From contig JBCCHF010000011.1 of NCBI GenBank assembly GCA_039028895.1, positions 1 to 64,000 on the forward strand: a stretch of 64,000 nucleotides of DNA, written 5' to 3'. Every line of letters begins with the position of its first letter. The first letter of the stretch is position 1. Under the pieces are notes generated by a model. That model did no database searches, was not told the DNA's origin, and saw nothing but the letters and a program-made list of their open reading frames with translations. This document shows positions 24,763-33,447 of this stretch, piece by piece. Made by a program: the position numbers and the translations under genes. Source of the DNA: JAHDCJ01 sp039028895. GTDB taxonomy: Bacteria; Bacteroidota; Bacteroidia; Chitinophagales; Saprospiraceae.

Positions 24763-25515
24763 CTATCTATCCAGCCATGCCTTAAAATCGCCAACCCGAT
24801 CACGAGCAACGACGATCTCATCATCTTTACTGCCTTCGAGTTTAATCTTAAGTCGGCTATTCGAATAAGCAATAATATCCAGGATGGCTTTAAAACTGAT
24901 GATATATTTCCGGTTTATCCTTGTAAATTCTGCTGGGTTCAGGATCTCAGTAACGCGGTCCATCGAATAATCAACCAGGTACTGTCTGCCTTCCTTTGTA
25001 CAGGCATATGTCGATTTATCCTGACTCATAAAGTAGGAAATTTCCGTTACCGGAATGGATTTCAATCGGTCTCCAATCTTAATAATAAAACGTTCTTTGT
25101 ATCCGGCAGAAAGCATCTTGCCTGCATTTTGAATGCCTGAGGTATTGACCAACTTCCGGTCGCTTAACTGTGCAAACTTTTGCAAAGCACGCGCCAACTC
25201 ATCAATGTCAACCGGCTTTAGCAAATAGTCGATACTGTGTACCTGGAAGGCTTTTATGGCGTATTGGTCAAAAGCTGTTGTGAAGATGATAGGACAACTA
25301 ACATCAATAACTTCAAATATTTCGAAACAAAGTCCGTCGCCAAGGTCAATATCAGTAAAAACAAGATCAGGATGATCATTTTTCAAAAACCACTTGATTC
25401 CCGATTTTACGGAATTGGCTTTGCCAACTACCTTAATCTCAGCGTCAGCTTTATCCAGTAATTTGACCAGGTAGTCTTCTGCCAGTTGTTCGTCTTCTAT
25501 GATCAGGACATTCAT
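24763..25515 (-). CDS. LytTR-family response regulator
   Basis: A 250-residue two-component regulator. The N-terminal receiver has the phospho-acceptor Asp55 in LVFTDIDLGDG and the conserved Lys in LLKPVDIDEL. The C-terminal LytTR DNA-binding domain starts near residue 145 (RFIIKIGDRLKSIPVTEISYFMSQDKSTYAC). Its start overlaps the kinase stop by four bases (ATGA), so the pair is translated together. The target is unknown, but the upstream TonB receptor and helical protein in the same operon are likely linked to the signal. Confidence 0.93.
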   Translation of the reverse strand: MNVLIIEDEQLAEDYLVKLLDKADAEIKVVGKANSVKSGIKWFLKNDHPDLVFTDIDLGDGLCFEIFEVIDVSCPIIFTTAFDQYAIKAFQVHSIDYLLKPVDIDELARALQKFAQLSDRKLVNTSGIQNAGKMLSAGYKERFIIKIGDRLKSIPVTEISYFMSQDKSTYACTKEGRQYLVDYSMDRVTEILNPAEFTRINRKYIISFKAILDIIAYSNSRLKIKLEGSKDDEIVVARDRVGDFKAWLDR

Positions 25516-26552
25516 TTGTCGAGCTTCAATAGCGGTAATTTAACTTCGTAAAAACCATCAGTTTCTCCAAAGGTCATTGGCTTTTCTGTAAAGAATCCAT
25601 AACGCTCCCTGATATTTGCCAGGCCAATACTGGTTCCGTCTTCTTTTTTAGCCATTTTCTTTTGAAGGTTGTTTTTTACAACGAGATAACCGTTTTCTGT
25701 TGAGATATCAATATTCAATGGCGTTTCACCATTTATTACATTATGTTTAACGGCGTTTTCTACCAACATCTGTAAAGCCAATGGCGCTACCTGATAGCCG
25801 GAGTTTTTTGGAATATCAACTTTCACATTTAAACCTTCCGAATGTCGGATTTTTAGTAAGAAGGTAAATGATTGAAGAAACTCCAGTTCAGAGTCAATAT
25901 CGGTCAGTTCTTTATCCTGAACTTCAAGTACATAACGATAAACGTTGGATAGCTTCTTAATAAATTTTGCGGAAAGGTCAGCGTCTTTATAAACGAGTGA
26001 CGACAATACATTAAGACTGTTAAACAGGAAGTGCGGGTTTACCTGGTTTTTCAATGCCGCAAAGCGTGTTGCAATAACCTCCCGTTTCATTTTCTCTTCA
26101 TTGATAGCTGATTGGCGCCATGACATGAGAAAACTTCTGGCCGTCAGGAAAGTCACAATGATCAAGGTGATGATCAATGCTGGAATACTCTCATTGACCA
26201 TAGCCTTGAAGCTCAATGCTGACTTTGGCCAGTTATAAACAATCATACCAACCACATGCATCATAATCATTGCCAGGATGGTATAGACTGAATGTCCAAT
26301 TGTGGAAGCGATTAACCTTTTCTTAGGTGTTTTCTGCCAACTCAGATTACTGTCCAGATATCCAGAGACGGCTTCATTACCTTTCCACATCGCTAACCAT
26401 AAGGCAGAAGTGAGTAATCCGACCGTCATAATACCCTCAAAACTTTCCCTACAGGCCTTACAGAAGAGAGGCCCTGCAGGAAAAGCAAATATTGCGACAA
26501 GTATGGTACTCTTGATATGATATCGAACCCGGGGTTTCTGAAAAAATCCCAT
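25512..26552 (-). CDS. LytS-like sensor histidine kinase
   Basis: A 346-residue histidine kinase with four N-terminal membrane helices (about residues 15-35, 42-57, 85-107 and 122-140) and a His_kinase domain of the LytS/YehU type. The phospho-acceptor is His174 in NQVNPHFLFNSLNVL; the ATP-binding block is VENAVKHNV and the G-box region is IGLANIRERYG. It pairs with the LytTR regulator encoded next. Confidence 0.92.
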   Translation of the reverse strand: MGFFQKPRVRYHIKSTILVAIFAFPAGPLFCKACRESFEGIMTVGLLTSALWLAMWKGNEAVSGYLDSNLSWQKTPKKRLIASTIGHSVYTILAMIMMHVVGMIVYNWPKSALSFKAMVNESIPALIITLIIVTFLTARSFLMSWRQSAINEEKMKREVIATRFAALKNQVNPHFLFNSLNVLSSLVYKDADLSAKFIKKLSNVYRYVLEVQDKELTDIDSELEFLQSFTFLLKIRHSEGLNVKVDIPKNSGYQVAPLALQMLVENAVKHNVINGETPLNIDISTENGYLVVKNNLQKKMAKKEDGTSIGLANIRERYGFFTEKPMTFGETDGFYEVKLPLLKLDK

Positions 26553-26601
26553 TTTACAATGCTTTATTGCTGAAATATACGATCAATTCTTTAACAAACT
26601 T

Positions 26602-27252
26602 TTATCCGCCACATTGTCTTTGGAAACCCTCAGCCATATGCTTACCCCATGCTGGTGCTAATGGATCGTTCTTCTGAGCCGATTCTTCTGTAGTGAACAG
26701 TTTAATTGCCGCTTCATTTTGTCCGCAAGCCTCAGAAGTGTCTGATCCGAAAAACTGGGCAGTGCCGAAACTCAGTTGCGCCAAAAGATGCATCGCTCTG
26801 GGATTGTTTGGATTGATAGCAATCGACTTCTGCAATGCAGCCGCGCTCATGCCAGAGTACTGCGGACCACGACTTGCCGGGTCAACTCCAATTCTGATCA
26901 TATGGATAAATCCTTGCAAAGCGGCGACTTCTGATTTGTCATGTTCGTTTTCAGCAGCTTTATTTAGAAACTGTTGTGCCGCATCCAGTCCACCATCTTT
27001 TTTGGTGGCCTCTTTTTGGTTTGAGGCATTGATCAACAACGCATAAGCTGCATAATAATTGGGAAGCCATTGATCTTTCTCTACGTTGGCAATGCGTTCG
27101 AATTGATTGGCAACAGCTTTGAAATCATCTGGAGAACTGGCTTCACCCAAAGCTGTCAATGCCGCCGACATGGCTTTGGTATAATTGTCATTTTCTGCGA
27201 AAGTAAAAGTGGCTGACAGAACCATAACGAGTAACAATACTAAATTTTTCAT
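26602..27252 (-). CDS. Secreted TPR-like helical protein
   Basis: A 216-residue secreted protein (signal MKNLVLLLVMVLSATFTFA). The body is helical, with TPR-like repeats (AMSAALTALGEASSPDDFKAV, NYYAAYALLINAS, ALQKSIAINPNNPRAMHLLAQLSF). Homologous small helical proteins are often encoded between a TonB receptor and a LytS/LytR pair in Bacteroidota. It may bind the receptor or a ligand in the periplasm. Confidence 0.83.
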   Translation of the reverse strand: MKNLVLLLVMVLSATFTFAENDNYTKAMSAALTALGEASSPDDFKAVANQFERIANVEKDQWLPNYYAAYALLINASNQKEATKKDGGLDAAQQFLNKAAENEHDKSEVAALQGFIHMIRIGVDPASRGPQYSGMSAAALQKSIAINPNNPRAMHLLAQLSFGTAQFFGSDTSEACGQNEAAIKLFTTEESAQKNDPLAPAWGKHMAEGFQRQCGG

Positions 27253-27266
27253 GATGTAGTGATTTA

Positions 27267-29435
27267 TTAAAGATTAGGTAATTGATTCAATGTTTTTGAT
27301 TTGGAAAGCGTAACAAAGACGCCAAGTAATGCAAATTGAGGCGCTGGCAACTTCCGTTGTCGACTTTCGTAAACACCTGATTCATTCGGCTGCGACCGAT
27401 ATTCATATCCAAAAATGTGATCGTGGTTCAGGATATTGGTTACACTGAGATATACGATGACATTATGCCTCGGCAGGTAGCTGATATTAGCACTCAGATC
27501 GTGATAAGATGGTGTACGGCTACCATTAAATTCTGCAGTATTCGGGTCATTATAAGGTCTGCCTGAAGCAAAAGAGTAGGTCAAACCAATCTGGCTTTTA
27601 AGTGGTGTAATGAAGTGTTTGTAGACGATTGATAAATTATGTTTTGAGGTAAAGGTCGGTGCGGCCTGTGTCGGATAGTTTCTGTAATCTCTTTCTGTGT
27701 CCAGGAAAGAATAGCTTATCCAGTATTCAGCATTTTTTATGCTTTTACCATCCCTGTAAAAGAGGTCCAGACCACGGGCATATCCGTTTCCTGAATTGTT
27801 AAGGTTATAAGGTTGTTCGCCTGCTGCTTGCTGATAGCTGATCAGATTGTCATAGCGTTTCCAGTAAAATTCGGTTCGGAAGGTTCGCCTGTTCTTTTGC
27901 CATTGGTAATTGGCGATGAAGTGCAAAGCCATTTCAGAATCCAGCTGATTGTCGATCCTTAGTAAATTGGTCGGTGCCGATTGTCTGAATCGGCCAAAGG
28001 CCATCGACATCTGACTATTCTTTCCTGATTTTACCGCAAGTGAGATGCGAGGATCTACTGAAAATGTTTTTGACAGCGTATTAAACTCTGTGCGTGCTCC
28101 TGTAAGAACGGCAACCGATTTGGAGATGAAAACTTTAGTTTCCAGGAAATTGGAAATGATGTTTTCGTCAAATGCATACCGATTGAAGAAACCAGAATTT
28201 CCATCGGTATAGTCCTGGTGGTGAAGTTTGGTGTATACCTCCCCTCCCATTCTGATAAAGAGACGGTCAGAGTGATCGTAATCTGCGGCCAATTTAAAAT
28301 GCAAGCGGTGATCGCGTTCGATAATCTGGTCAGTGCCAGGGTTGATCTCATCATTTGAATGGGCGTAAGAGGCACCCGTTCTCAGCATCCACTTTTCGCC
28401 GATCATATCGGAATAGGAAGTGTTGAGATAGCCGTATTGGTTGCGTAATTGAGTTTCAAGGGCTGGTTGGGATAGTTCAAAAGGTTCGTAGTTGAGCGTC
28501 ATTCCGGCAAGGTTAAGTTTGCCATAAGCCTTGAACATGCCATCTTTACCCACTTTTTTTCTGTAGGCGATATTACTGTCAAAAGAAGTGGGTGGATTTA
28601 CCCAATCGATATCTTGCTTGATGATGCTGAAGTAAGGGTCAAGATTGAAATAACCGATTTTTGCGGCAAGCGAAGATGCTTCCCAACTCTGCGTATGTGC
28701 TAGTTCGAGGCCAACAGTGATGAAAGATAAGTCGGTGCGTGTCTCTGTCGCTGTTTCCTTGGTTTTCAGGATGAGCGCAGAGGAGAGTCCCTGCCCGTAT
28801 TCAGCCGAGTAGCCACCTGTAGAAAAACTTGCACCACTAAACATGAACGGCGAAAACCTGTTGCGGGTCGGTACATTGGGGGCTGCAATCTCATAACTTT
28901 CCGCTGCGATCATCCCGTCAATAAAAGTTGTGGCTTCGTACCCGTCACCACCCCTTACAAACAAACGGCCTTCTTCTCCTACGGTCTGCGTTCCCGGAAG
29001 GGTATTCAATGCACCCGAAATGTCTGCAGTGGCCCCTGCGGTGGTTACAATATCAAGCGGTTTAAGCATCTCGCTTTTACCACCAGAACCTGTTTCAAAT
29101 GTACCAGCAGTGATAACGACGGCTTGGAGCTCATTTATGGTTTCCTTTAACAGAATATCAAAAGTCATTGGTGCTTCGGTAAGCACGACCGCTTCTCGAT
29201 GGTCTTTAAACCCTGTAAAAGTTACCAACAAATACGCCGAATCCTTCATTGAAGTAGTGAAGGAAAATTTACCGTCGAGGTCCGTGGATGTACCATCGTA
29301 AGAACCCTCAATAAAAACATTGGCACCAGGAATTGACAGGCCTTTTGTGTCCGTTACAACACCGCTGAGCGTAGTTTGAGCAATAAGACTAAGGGTGATT
29401 GAAACAAAAACGAGTGTGAGTAATATCTTTTTCAT
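27267..29435 (-). CDS. TonB-dependent outer-membrane receptor
   Basis: A receptor of about 722 residues. Start 29435 (MKKILLTLVFVSITLSLIAQ) gives a good signal peptide; a frame start at 29492 lies inside the promoter. The N-terminal carboxypeptidase-like domain (TLSGVVTDTKGLSIPGANVFIEGSYDGTSTDLDG, split by the usual turns) precedes the plug (GGKSEMLKPLDIVTTAGATADISGALNTLPGTQTVGEEGRLFVRGGDGYE) and a 22-strand barrel. No SusD-like lipoprotein is adjacent. It imports an unknown ligand, and the operon also encodes a helical secreted protein and a LytS/LytTR pair. Confidence 0.93.
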   Translation of the reverse strand: MKKILLTLVFVSITLSLIAQTTLSGVVTDTKGLSIPGANVFIEGSYDGTSTDLDGKFSFTTSMKDSAYLLVTFTGFKDHREAVVLTEAPMTFDILLKETINELQAVVITAGTFETGSGGKSEMLKPLDIVTTAGATADISGALNTLPGTQTVGEEGRLFVRGGDGYEATTFIDGMIAAESYEIAAPNVPTRNRFSPFMFSGASFSTGGYSAEYGQGLSSALILKTKETATETRTDLSFITVGLELAHTQSWEASSLAAKIGYFNLDPYFSIIKQDIDWVNPPTSFDSNIAYRKKVGKDGMFKAYGKLNLAGMTLNYEPFELSQPALETQLRNQYGYLNTSYSDMIGEKWMLRTGASYAHSNDEINPGTDQIIERDHRLHFKLAADYDHSDRLFIRMGGEVYTKLHHQDYTDGNSGFFNRYAFDENIISNFLETKVFISKSVAVLTGARTEFNTLSKTFSVDPRISLAVKSGKNSQMSMAFGRFRQSAPTNLLRIDNQLDSEMALHFIANYQWQKNRRTFRTEFYWKRYDNLISYQQAAGEQPYNLNNSGNGYARGLDLFYRDGKSIKNAEYWISYSFLDTERDYRNYPTQAAPTFTSKHNLSIVYKHFITPLKSQIGLTYSFASGRPYNDPNTAEFNGSRTPSYHDLSANISYLPRHNVIVYLSVTNILNHDHIFGYEYRSQPNESGVYESRQRKLPAPQFALLGVFVTLSKSKTLNQLPNL

Positions 29436-29462
29436 GAATTGTGATTCGGTTGATGTTCGATA

Positions 29463-29492
29463 CAAAAGTGGGGTTGAAACGACCCTGTTCAA
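29463..29492 (-). promoter_or_regulatory. Promoter of TonB receptor operon
   Basis: On the minus strand TTTTTTTTG ends at 29490, and CACTTTTG (29470-29463) follows after 19 bases. The -7 element differs from TAnnTTTG at one position. The distance to the ATG at 29435 gives a leader of about 25 bases. Confidence 0.5.
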
Positions 29493-29594
29493 AAAAAAGG
29501 TTACCGAATCGTAGAAAAGGGGAGCTGAATCGTCAAATAAGGGTCAGATATGTGAATTTTCAGAACAATTGCCTGTTCCTCTTGTTTTCTTGAC

Positions 29595-30125
29595 ATGATT
29601 TCGCTCTACATATTAATGTCATTAATTATGTCTCCAAACAATATGGTGTTGTTTGATTTTTCCGGAAAGGAAGACCTCGATTACTGGGCCATCGTAGATG
29701 ATGGCGTGATGGGCGGCCTCTCTCAAGGCCAAATGTCTATCAACAAAGCAGGTCATGCTGTTTTTCAGGGAGATGTCAGGCTGGAAAACAATGGCGGCTT
29801 TTCTTCAGTAAGGTGCCGTTTCCGAGATGTTGATGCCAAGGGCTATGAAAAAATGGTTATCAGGCTTAAAGGTGATGGCAAACGATACCAGTTCAGGGTA
29901 AAGTCTGACATGTATGACTATCACTCTTACATCACTTATTTTCAAACGAGTGGTGAATGGGAAACAATCGAGGTAACCCTGGCCGATATGTACCCGACAT
30001 TCAGAGGTATGAACCTCAGAATGCCCAATTACCCTGGCGAAACCATTGAGGAAATCGCCTTTCTAATCGCAAATAAAAAGGCAGAGTCATTCCGACTCGA
30101 AATTGATTCTATAAGTTTAAAGTAA
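29595..30125 (+). CDS. CIA30 family protein
   Basis: A 176-residue protein with a CIA30 (complex I intermediate-associated protein 30) jelly-roll domain: VLFDFSGKEDLDYWAIVDDGVMGGLSQGQ at the start, GGFSSVRCRF, GDGKRYQFRVK, and ENNG turns. Bacterial members have no proven link to complex I assembly. The predicted N-terminus is short and hydrophobic and may be a weak signal or a misplaced start. It is followed after 5 bases by a 55-residue gene, so the two are probably in one message. Confidence 0.85.
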   Translation: MISLYILMSLIMSPNNMVLFDFSGKEDLDYWAIVDDGVMGGLSQGQMSINKAGHAVFQGDVRLENNGGFSSVRCRFRDVDAKGYEKMVIRLKGDGKRYQFRVKSDMYDYHSYITYFQTSGEWETIEVTLADMYPTFRGMNLRMPNYPGETIEEIAFLIANKKAESFRLEIDSISLK

Positions 30126-30130
30126 GTATC

Positions 30131-30298
30131 ATGTTTAATCTATTCAAGAAGAAATCCAAAACAGAAGTTTTAGAAGATCGTTACCGCAAATTACAGGAAG
30201 AGGCATTCGCACTGTCAAAAACCAACCGCACCTTAAGCGATCAAAAATATGCTGAAGCTGAAGAAGTTCTCAAAGAACTGGAAGGTGTTGAAGGATAA
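30131..30298 (+). CDS. Lacal_2735-like small protein
   Basis: A 55-residue protein that starts MFNLFKKKSKTEVLEDRYRK and continues with LQEEAFALSKTNRTLSDQKY and AEAEEVLKELEG. This matches the short Lacal_2735 family common in Bacteroidota in length, opening motif and the SKTNR...SDQKYAEAEEV core. The whole chain is a likely helical hairpin. Function is not established. It follows CIA30 by 5 bases. Confidence 0.85.
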   Translation: MFNLFKKKSKTEVLEDRYRKLQEEAFALSKTNRTLSDQKYAEAEEVLKELEGVEG

Positions 30299-30335
30299 TT
30301 CGTTATCTTTCTAACTAACCAAAACGAAACCTCAA

Positions 30336-30794
30336 ATGCTTGTTCGAATCCTGATCTTCCTGGTGGTCAACTTCGCGGCTCTGGGTATAGGAGGAATATT
30401 CACTTCCAAAGGTGTGCCTTCAGACTGGTACGTCAATCTCAATAAAGCCCCATGGACACCGCCAGGGTGGGTGTTCGGATTTTCGTGGACAACTATAATG
30501 ATCTGCTTCGCCATTTACATGGCTTACGCCTGGGAACTGGTCGACAACAAGAAACTTCTACTCGGACTATTTGCAGTTCAATGGATCCTCAATGTGATTT
30601 GGAACCCTGTATTCTTCCAGTTTCATGCTATGTTAGCCGGACTGATCATTATTTCTTTGTTGACCATTTTAGTCAGCTATTTCCTTTTTGCTTATCGTGG
30701 ACCTATGAAAGCGATAGTCCTTTTGGTCTTACCTTATTTCGTCTGGCTGCTCATCGCCACGTCACTAAACGCTTACGCACTGCTCAATAATTAA
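30336..30794 (+). CDS. tspO: TspO/MBR family membrane protein
   Basis: A 152-residue protein with five membrane helices. The family signature is visible: PSDWYVNLNKAPWTPPGWVFGFSWTTIMICFAIYMAYAW, then LNVIWNPVFFQFH and the final TM ending in LNAYALLNN. TspO proteins bind tetrapyrroles and cholesterol-like molecules and affect stress responses. It follows the Lacal_2735-like gene after 37 bases. Confidence 0.92.
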   Translation: MLVRILIFLVVNFAALGIGGIFTSKGVPSDWYVNLNKAPWTPPGWVFGFSWTTIMICFAIYMAYAWELVDNKKLLLGLFAVQWILNVIWNPVFFQFHAMLAGLIIISLLTILVSYFLFAYRGPMKAIVLLVLPYFVWLLIATSLNAYALLNN

Positions 30795-30870
30795 GTCGTA
30801 GTCCCAATTAAGACACTATTTGTCCTTAGTCTTGATTCCTGTAATCCCCTAAGTTTCTTATTTTTAGGGT

Positions 30871-31398
30871 ATGGGCAAGCAAATAGAACTTAAGGCTACC
30901 GGGGAAATAATCGAATTTACCAAAACGGCTGCAGACACTAACGGTGCCTACGTTGAGTACATTTTGACTTTACCTAATAGTGGAGAAGGCCCGCCGCCTC
31001 ATCGCCATATTCTACAATCGGAATTATTTGAAACCATCGAAGGGCAGTTAGGCCTGATGTGCGAAGGGGATGAGCTGGTGCTCCAACCAGGAGAATCTTT
31101 TACTGTTCCCAAAAATGCGCTGCATAGCTGTTATGCCATAGGTGATGAGCCCACCAGATGCAGGGTCGTTTTTGAACCGGCACTAAATATTGAATACCTG
31201 TTAACAGAGATCTTTGAATCTTGCAATCGCAGAGGATCTGCATTACCCTCTCCGTTTGACGGGTCATATTTATTGACCCAGGTCAAAGGAGAATATTTGT
31301 TAGGTGATGTTCCACCATTTGTCCAGAATTATATTTTCCCAATAATTGCACTGTTAGGTAAGCTGTTTGGATTAGTTAAAGCAAACCCGGTTTCATGA
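30871..31398 (+). CDS. Cupin-domain protein
   Basis: A 175-residue protein with a double-stranded beta-helix cupin. Motif 1 is PPPHRHILQSELFETIEGQLGL (two His and Glu as possible metal ligands) and motif 2 is PKNALHSCYAI. The C-terminus may be a single hydrophobic stretch (FPIIALLGKLFGLV). The ATG/stop overlap with the next gene (31395) suggests co-transcription with a DUF523 protein. Substrate unknown. Confidence 0.85.
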   Translation: MGKQIELKATGEIIEFTKTAADTNGAYVEYILTLPNSGEGPPPHRHILQSELFETIEGQLGLMCEGDELVLQPGESFTVPKNALHSCYAIGDEPTRCRVVFEPALNIEYLLTEIFESCNRRGSALPSPFDGSYLLTQVKGEYLLGDVPPFVQNYIFPIIALLGKLFGLVKANPVS

Positions 31399-32018
31399 CT
31401 GATAAAACCTATCTGAAAAATCTGAGACAACCAACAGTGGACAATCCGCTGCGTATTTTAACTTCAGCCTGTTTGATAGGTACCCTGTGTGGGGTAGATG
31501 GTTCTGCTAATGGCAGATACCCCTCTGTTCTCAAATTACTCCAGTACAAAAATGTCAGGATGATCCCTTTTTGTCCTGAAGATTTCTCGTTCGGAACACC
31601 CAGAGAGACACCAGACATCGAAGGCGGAGACGGTTTTGATGTGCTTGATGGGAAAGCCAGGGTTGTCACTGAAACTGGAAAAGACTGGACCGAAGGAATG
31701 ATTAAAGGGGCTAAAAAAATGCTTGAACTTGCTCAAAAAGAAAACATAGAACTAGCAGTAATGATGGATGTTTCAGGAGCATGCGGCAGCCAGGTCATTT
31801 ACGATGGCCATCGCTTTTCTGAAAACAAAGCCTACCAGATTGGAATGGGGGTTTGCGCTGCTCAACTGCACAGAAACGGGTTCAAGATTGTTAGTCAAAG
31901 AGATTTCCGATCTTTAGAGTTATTATATGCCAAAATTGACCCTAACCACAAAGTCAATCCTGATGCTATCGACCATGATGAGACGGATTGGTACAAAACG
32001 TATTTTTCAATTAATTAG
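31395..32018 (+). CDS. DUF523 family protein
   Basis: A 207-residue cytoplasmic protein of the DUF523 family, recognised by SACLIGTLCGVDGSANGRY, VRMIPFCPEDFSFGTPRE and MMDVSGACGSQVIYDG; the cysteines in these three blocks are family-typical and may bind a metal or cluster. The gene overlaps the cupin stop by four bases. Function is unknown. Confidence 0.88.
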   Translation: MTDKTYLKNLRQPTVDNPLRILTSACLIGTLCGVDGSANGRYPSVLKLLQYKNVRMIPFCPEDFSFGTPRETPDIEGGDGFDVLDGKARVVTETGKDWTEGMIKGAKKMLELAQKENIELAVMMDVSGACGSQVIYDGHRFSENKAYQIGMGVCAAQLHRNGFKIVSQRDFRSLELLYAKIDPNHKVNPDAIDHDETDWYKTYFSIN

Positions 32019-32023
32019 TAGAA

Positions 32024-33421
32024 ATGCCTGCTTTGAAACTTAAATTCATAACAGCTATTGGGGTTTTATGTCTTTTGATCATCAGTTGTTCAAAAGAAGA
32101 ACCCGGTTTTACGCCTGCACCACCACCACCGCCTGCTTCTGATTTCGTAGTACCTACGATTACACCAACAGGAAATGAGCGTTACCTCAATGAAAACTCT
32201 GACGTCATTTTTGATCAACAACAATTACATACATTTGAAATTGATATTCCTGATGCCTCAATGGCACAAATTGACGCAAATCCAGTTGCTGAACAATATG
32301 TAGAATGCATGTTAACTTTTGACGGAGAGTCGATTAGCCCGGTTGGCATTCGTTATAAAGGATCTATTGGCGCATTCGTGAATTGCCTTTCCGGTACTGA
32401 TTGGGCTAACCCGTCAGGTCATAAAACCTGCACCAAGCTATCGATGAAGGTAAAGATCAACTGGAATGATACCGACGATAAGTTTTATGGCCTCAAAAAA
32501 CTGCAATTCCATTCCATGAACCACGATGATTCTCATATGAGAGAACGCCTTGGGTATTGGTTCTATAGACAAATGGGAGTTCCGGCTCCCCGTTCGGTAC
32601 ATGCTCGACTGGTCATTAACGGAGAATTTGTTGGTGTCTTCGCACTCACTGAGCAAATAGATGGTCGCTTCACCAGGTACAACTTTGACGATGGCGATGG
32701 CAACCTGTATAAAGAGATCTGGCCATTAAGGATGGATGGACAACCTTATGCCGAACAAGACTTCATTAACAAGCTGAAAACTAATGAAGAAGACAATCCC
32801 TCAGCAGCATTAATCAGGGGTTTTGCTCAAAATATTGCTGACGCCTCGGAAGAAGATCTGCAAGCCGTAATAGCCTCGAAAATGAATATTACAGAGATCA
32901 TCTCTCATATCGTAGTTGACAGAACGATCAGGCACGATGACGGACCATTTCATTGGTACTGTGATGGCAACTGGTGCACTAACCACAATTACTATTGGTA
33001 TGAAGAACCTTCTGGGCAGACCTTGCATCTGATCCCCTGGGACCTTGATAATGCTTTCGAAAATATCATTGTCAATACCAATCCGGTTACACCAATTGCA
33101 GATGAATGGGGAGAAACCTCTGCCAATTGCCAACCCTTCCCGTTTGGTTGGTTTGGTGTGACGCAATGGTCTGCCGCTTGCGATAAACTAACCGCTGGGT
33201 GGGCCAATTTTTCGACAGAATATGACCAGATAAAGCAAAGCTTCATCGATGGCCCACTTTCAGAAGCCCAAACTTCAGCAATGCTTGATGCCTGGAGTAA
33301 CCAGATCAGAGATGCTGTTATTGAAGCTCGCACAACTCACTCCGACGCTATCTCCCAATCTGTTTGGCAGGCCGCTGTAGATGAGCTCAAGACACAGTTA
33401 GCATACGCAAGAGAAAATTAA
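32024..33421 (+). CDS. CotH kinase family lipoprotein
   Basis: A 465-residue lipoprotein (signal ending in LIISCS) with a proline-rich linker and a CotH domain: HSMNHDDSHMRERLGYWFYRQMGVPAPRSVHARL, NGEFVGVFALTEQID and LIPWDLDNAFEN, where the last motif is the atypical DFG-like Asp. CotH proteins are secreted kinases in spore coat and in surface adhesion; here it is exported, and the substrate is unknown. Confidence 0.88.
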   Translation: MPALKLKFITAIGVLCLLIISCSKEEPGFTPAPPPPPASDFVVPTITPTGNERYLNENSDVIFDQQQLHTFEIDIPDASMAQIDANPVAEQYVECMLTFDGESISPVGIRYKGSIGAFVNCLSGTDWANPSGHKTCTKLSMKVKINWNDTDDKFYGLKKLQFHSMNHDDSHMRERLGYWFYRQMGVPAPRSVHARLVINGEFVGVFALTEQIDGRFTRYNFDDGDGNLYKEIWPLRMDGQPYAEQDFINKLKTNEEDNPSAALIRGFAQNIADASEEDLQAVIASKMNITEIISHIVVDRTIRHDDGPFHWYCDGNWCTNHNYYWYEEPSGQTLHLIPWDLDNAFENIIVNTNPVTPIADEWGETSANCQPFPFGWFGVTQWSAACDKLTAGWANFSTEYDQIKQSFIDGPLSEAQTSAMLDAWSNQIRDAVIEARTTHSDAISQSVWQAAVDELKTQLAYAREN

Positions 33422-33447
33422 AACTGCCCTTTTTACCAATTACTGTA

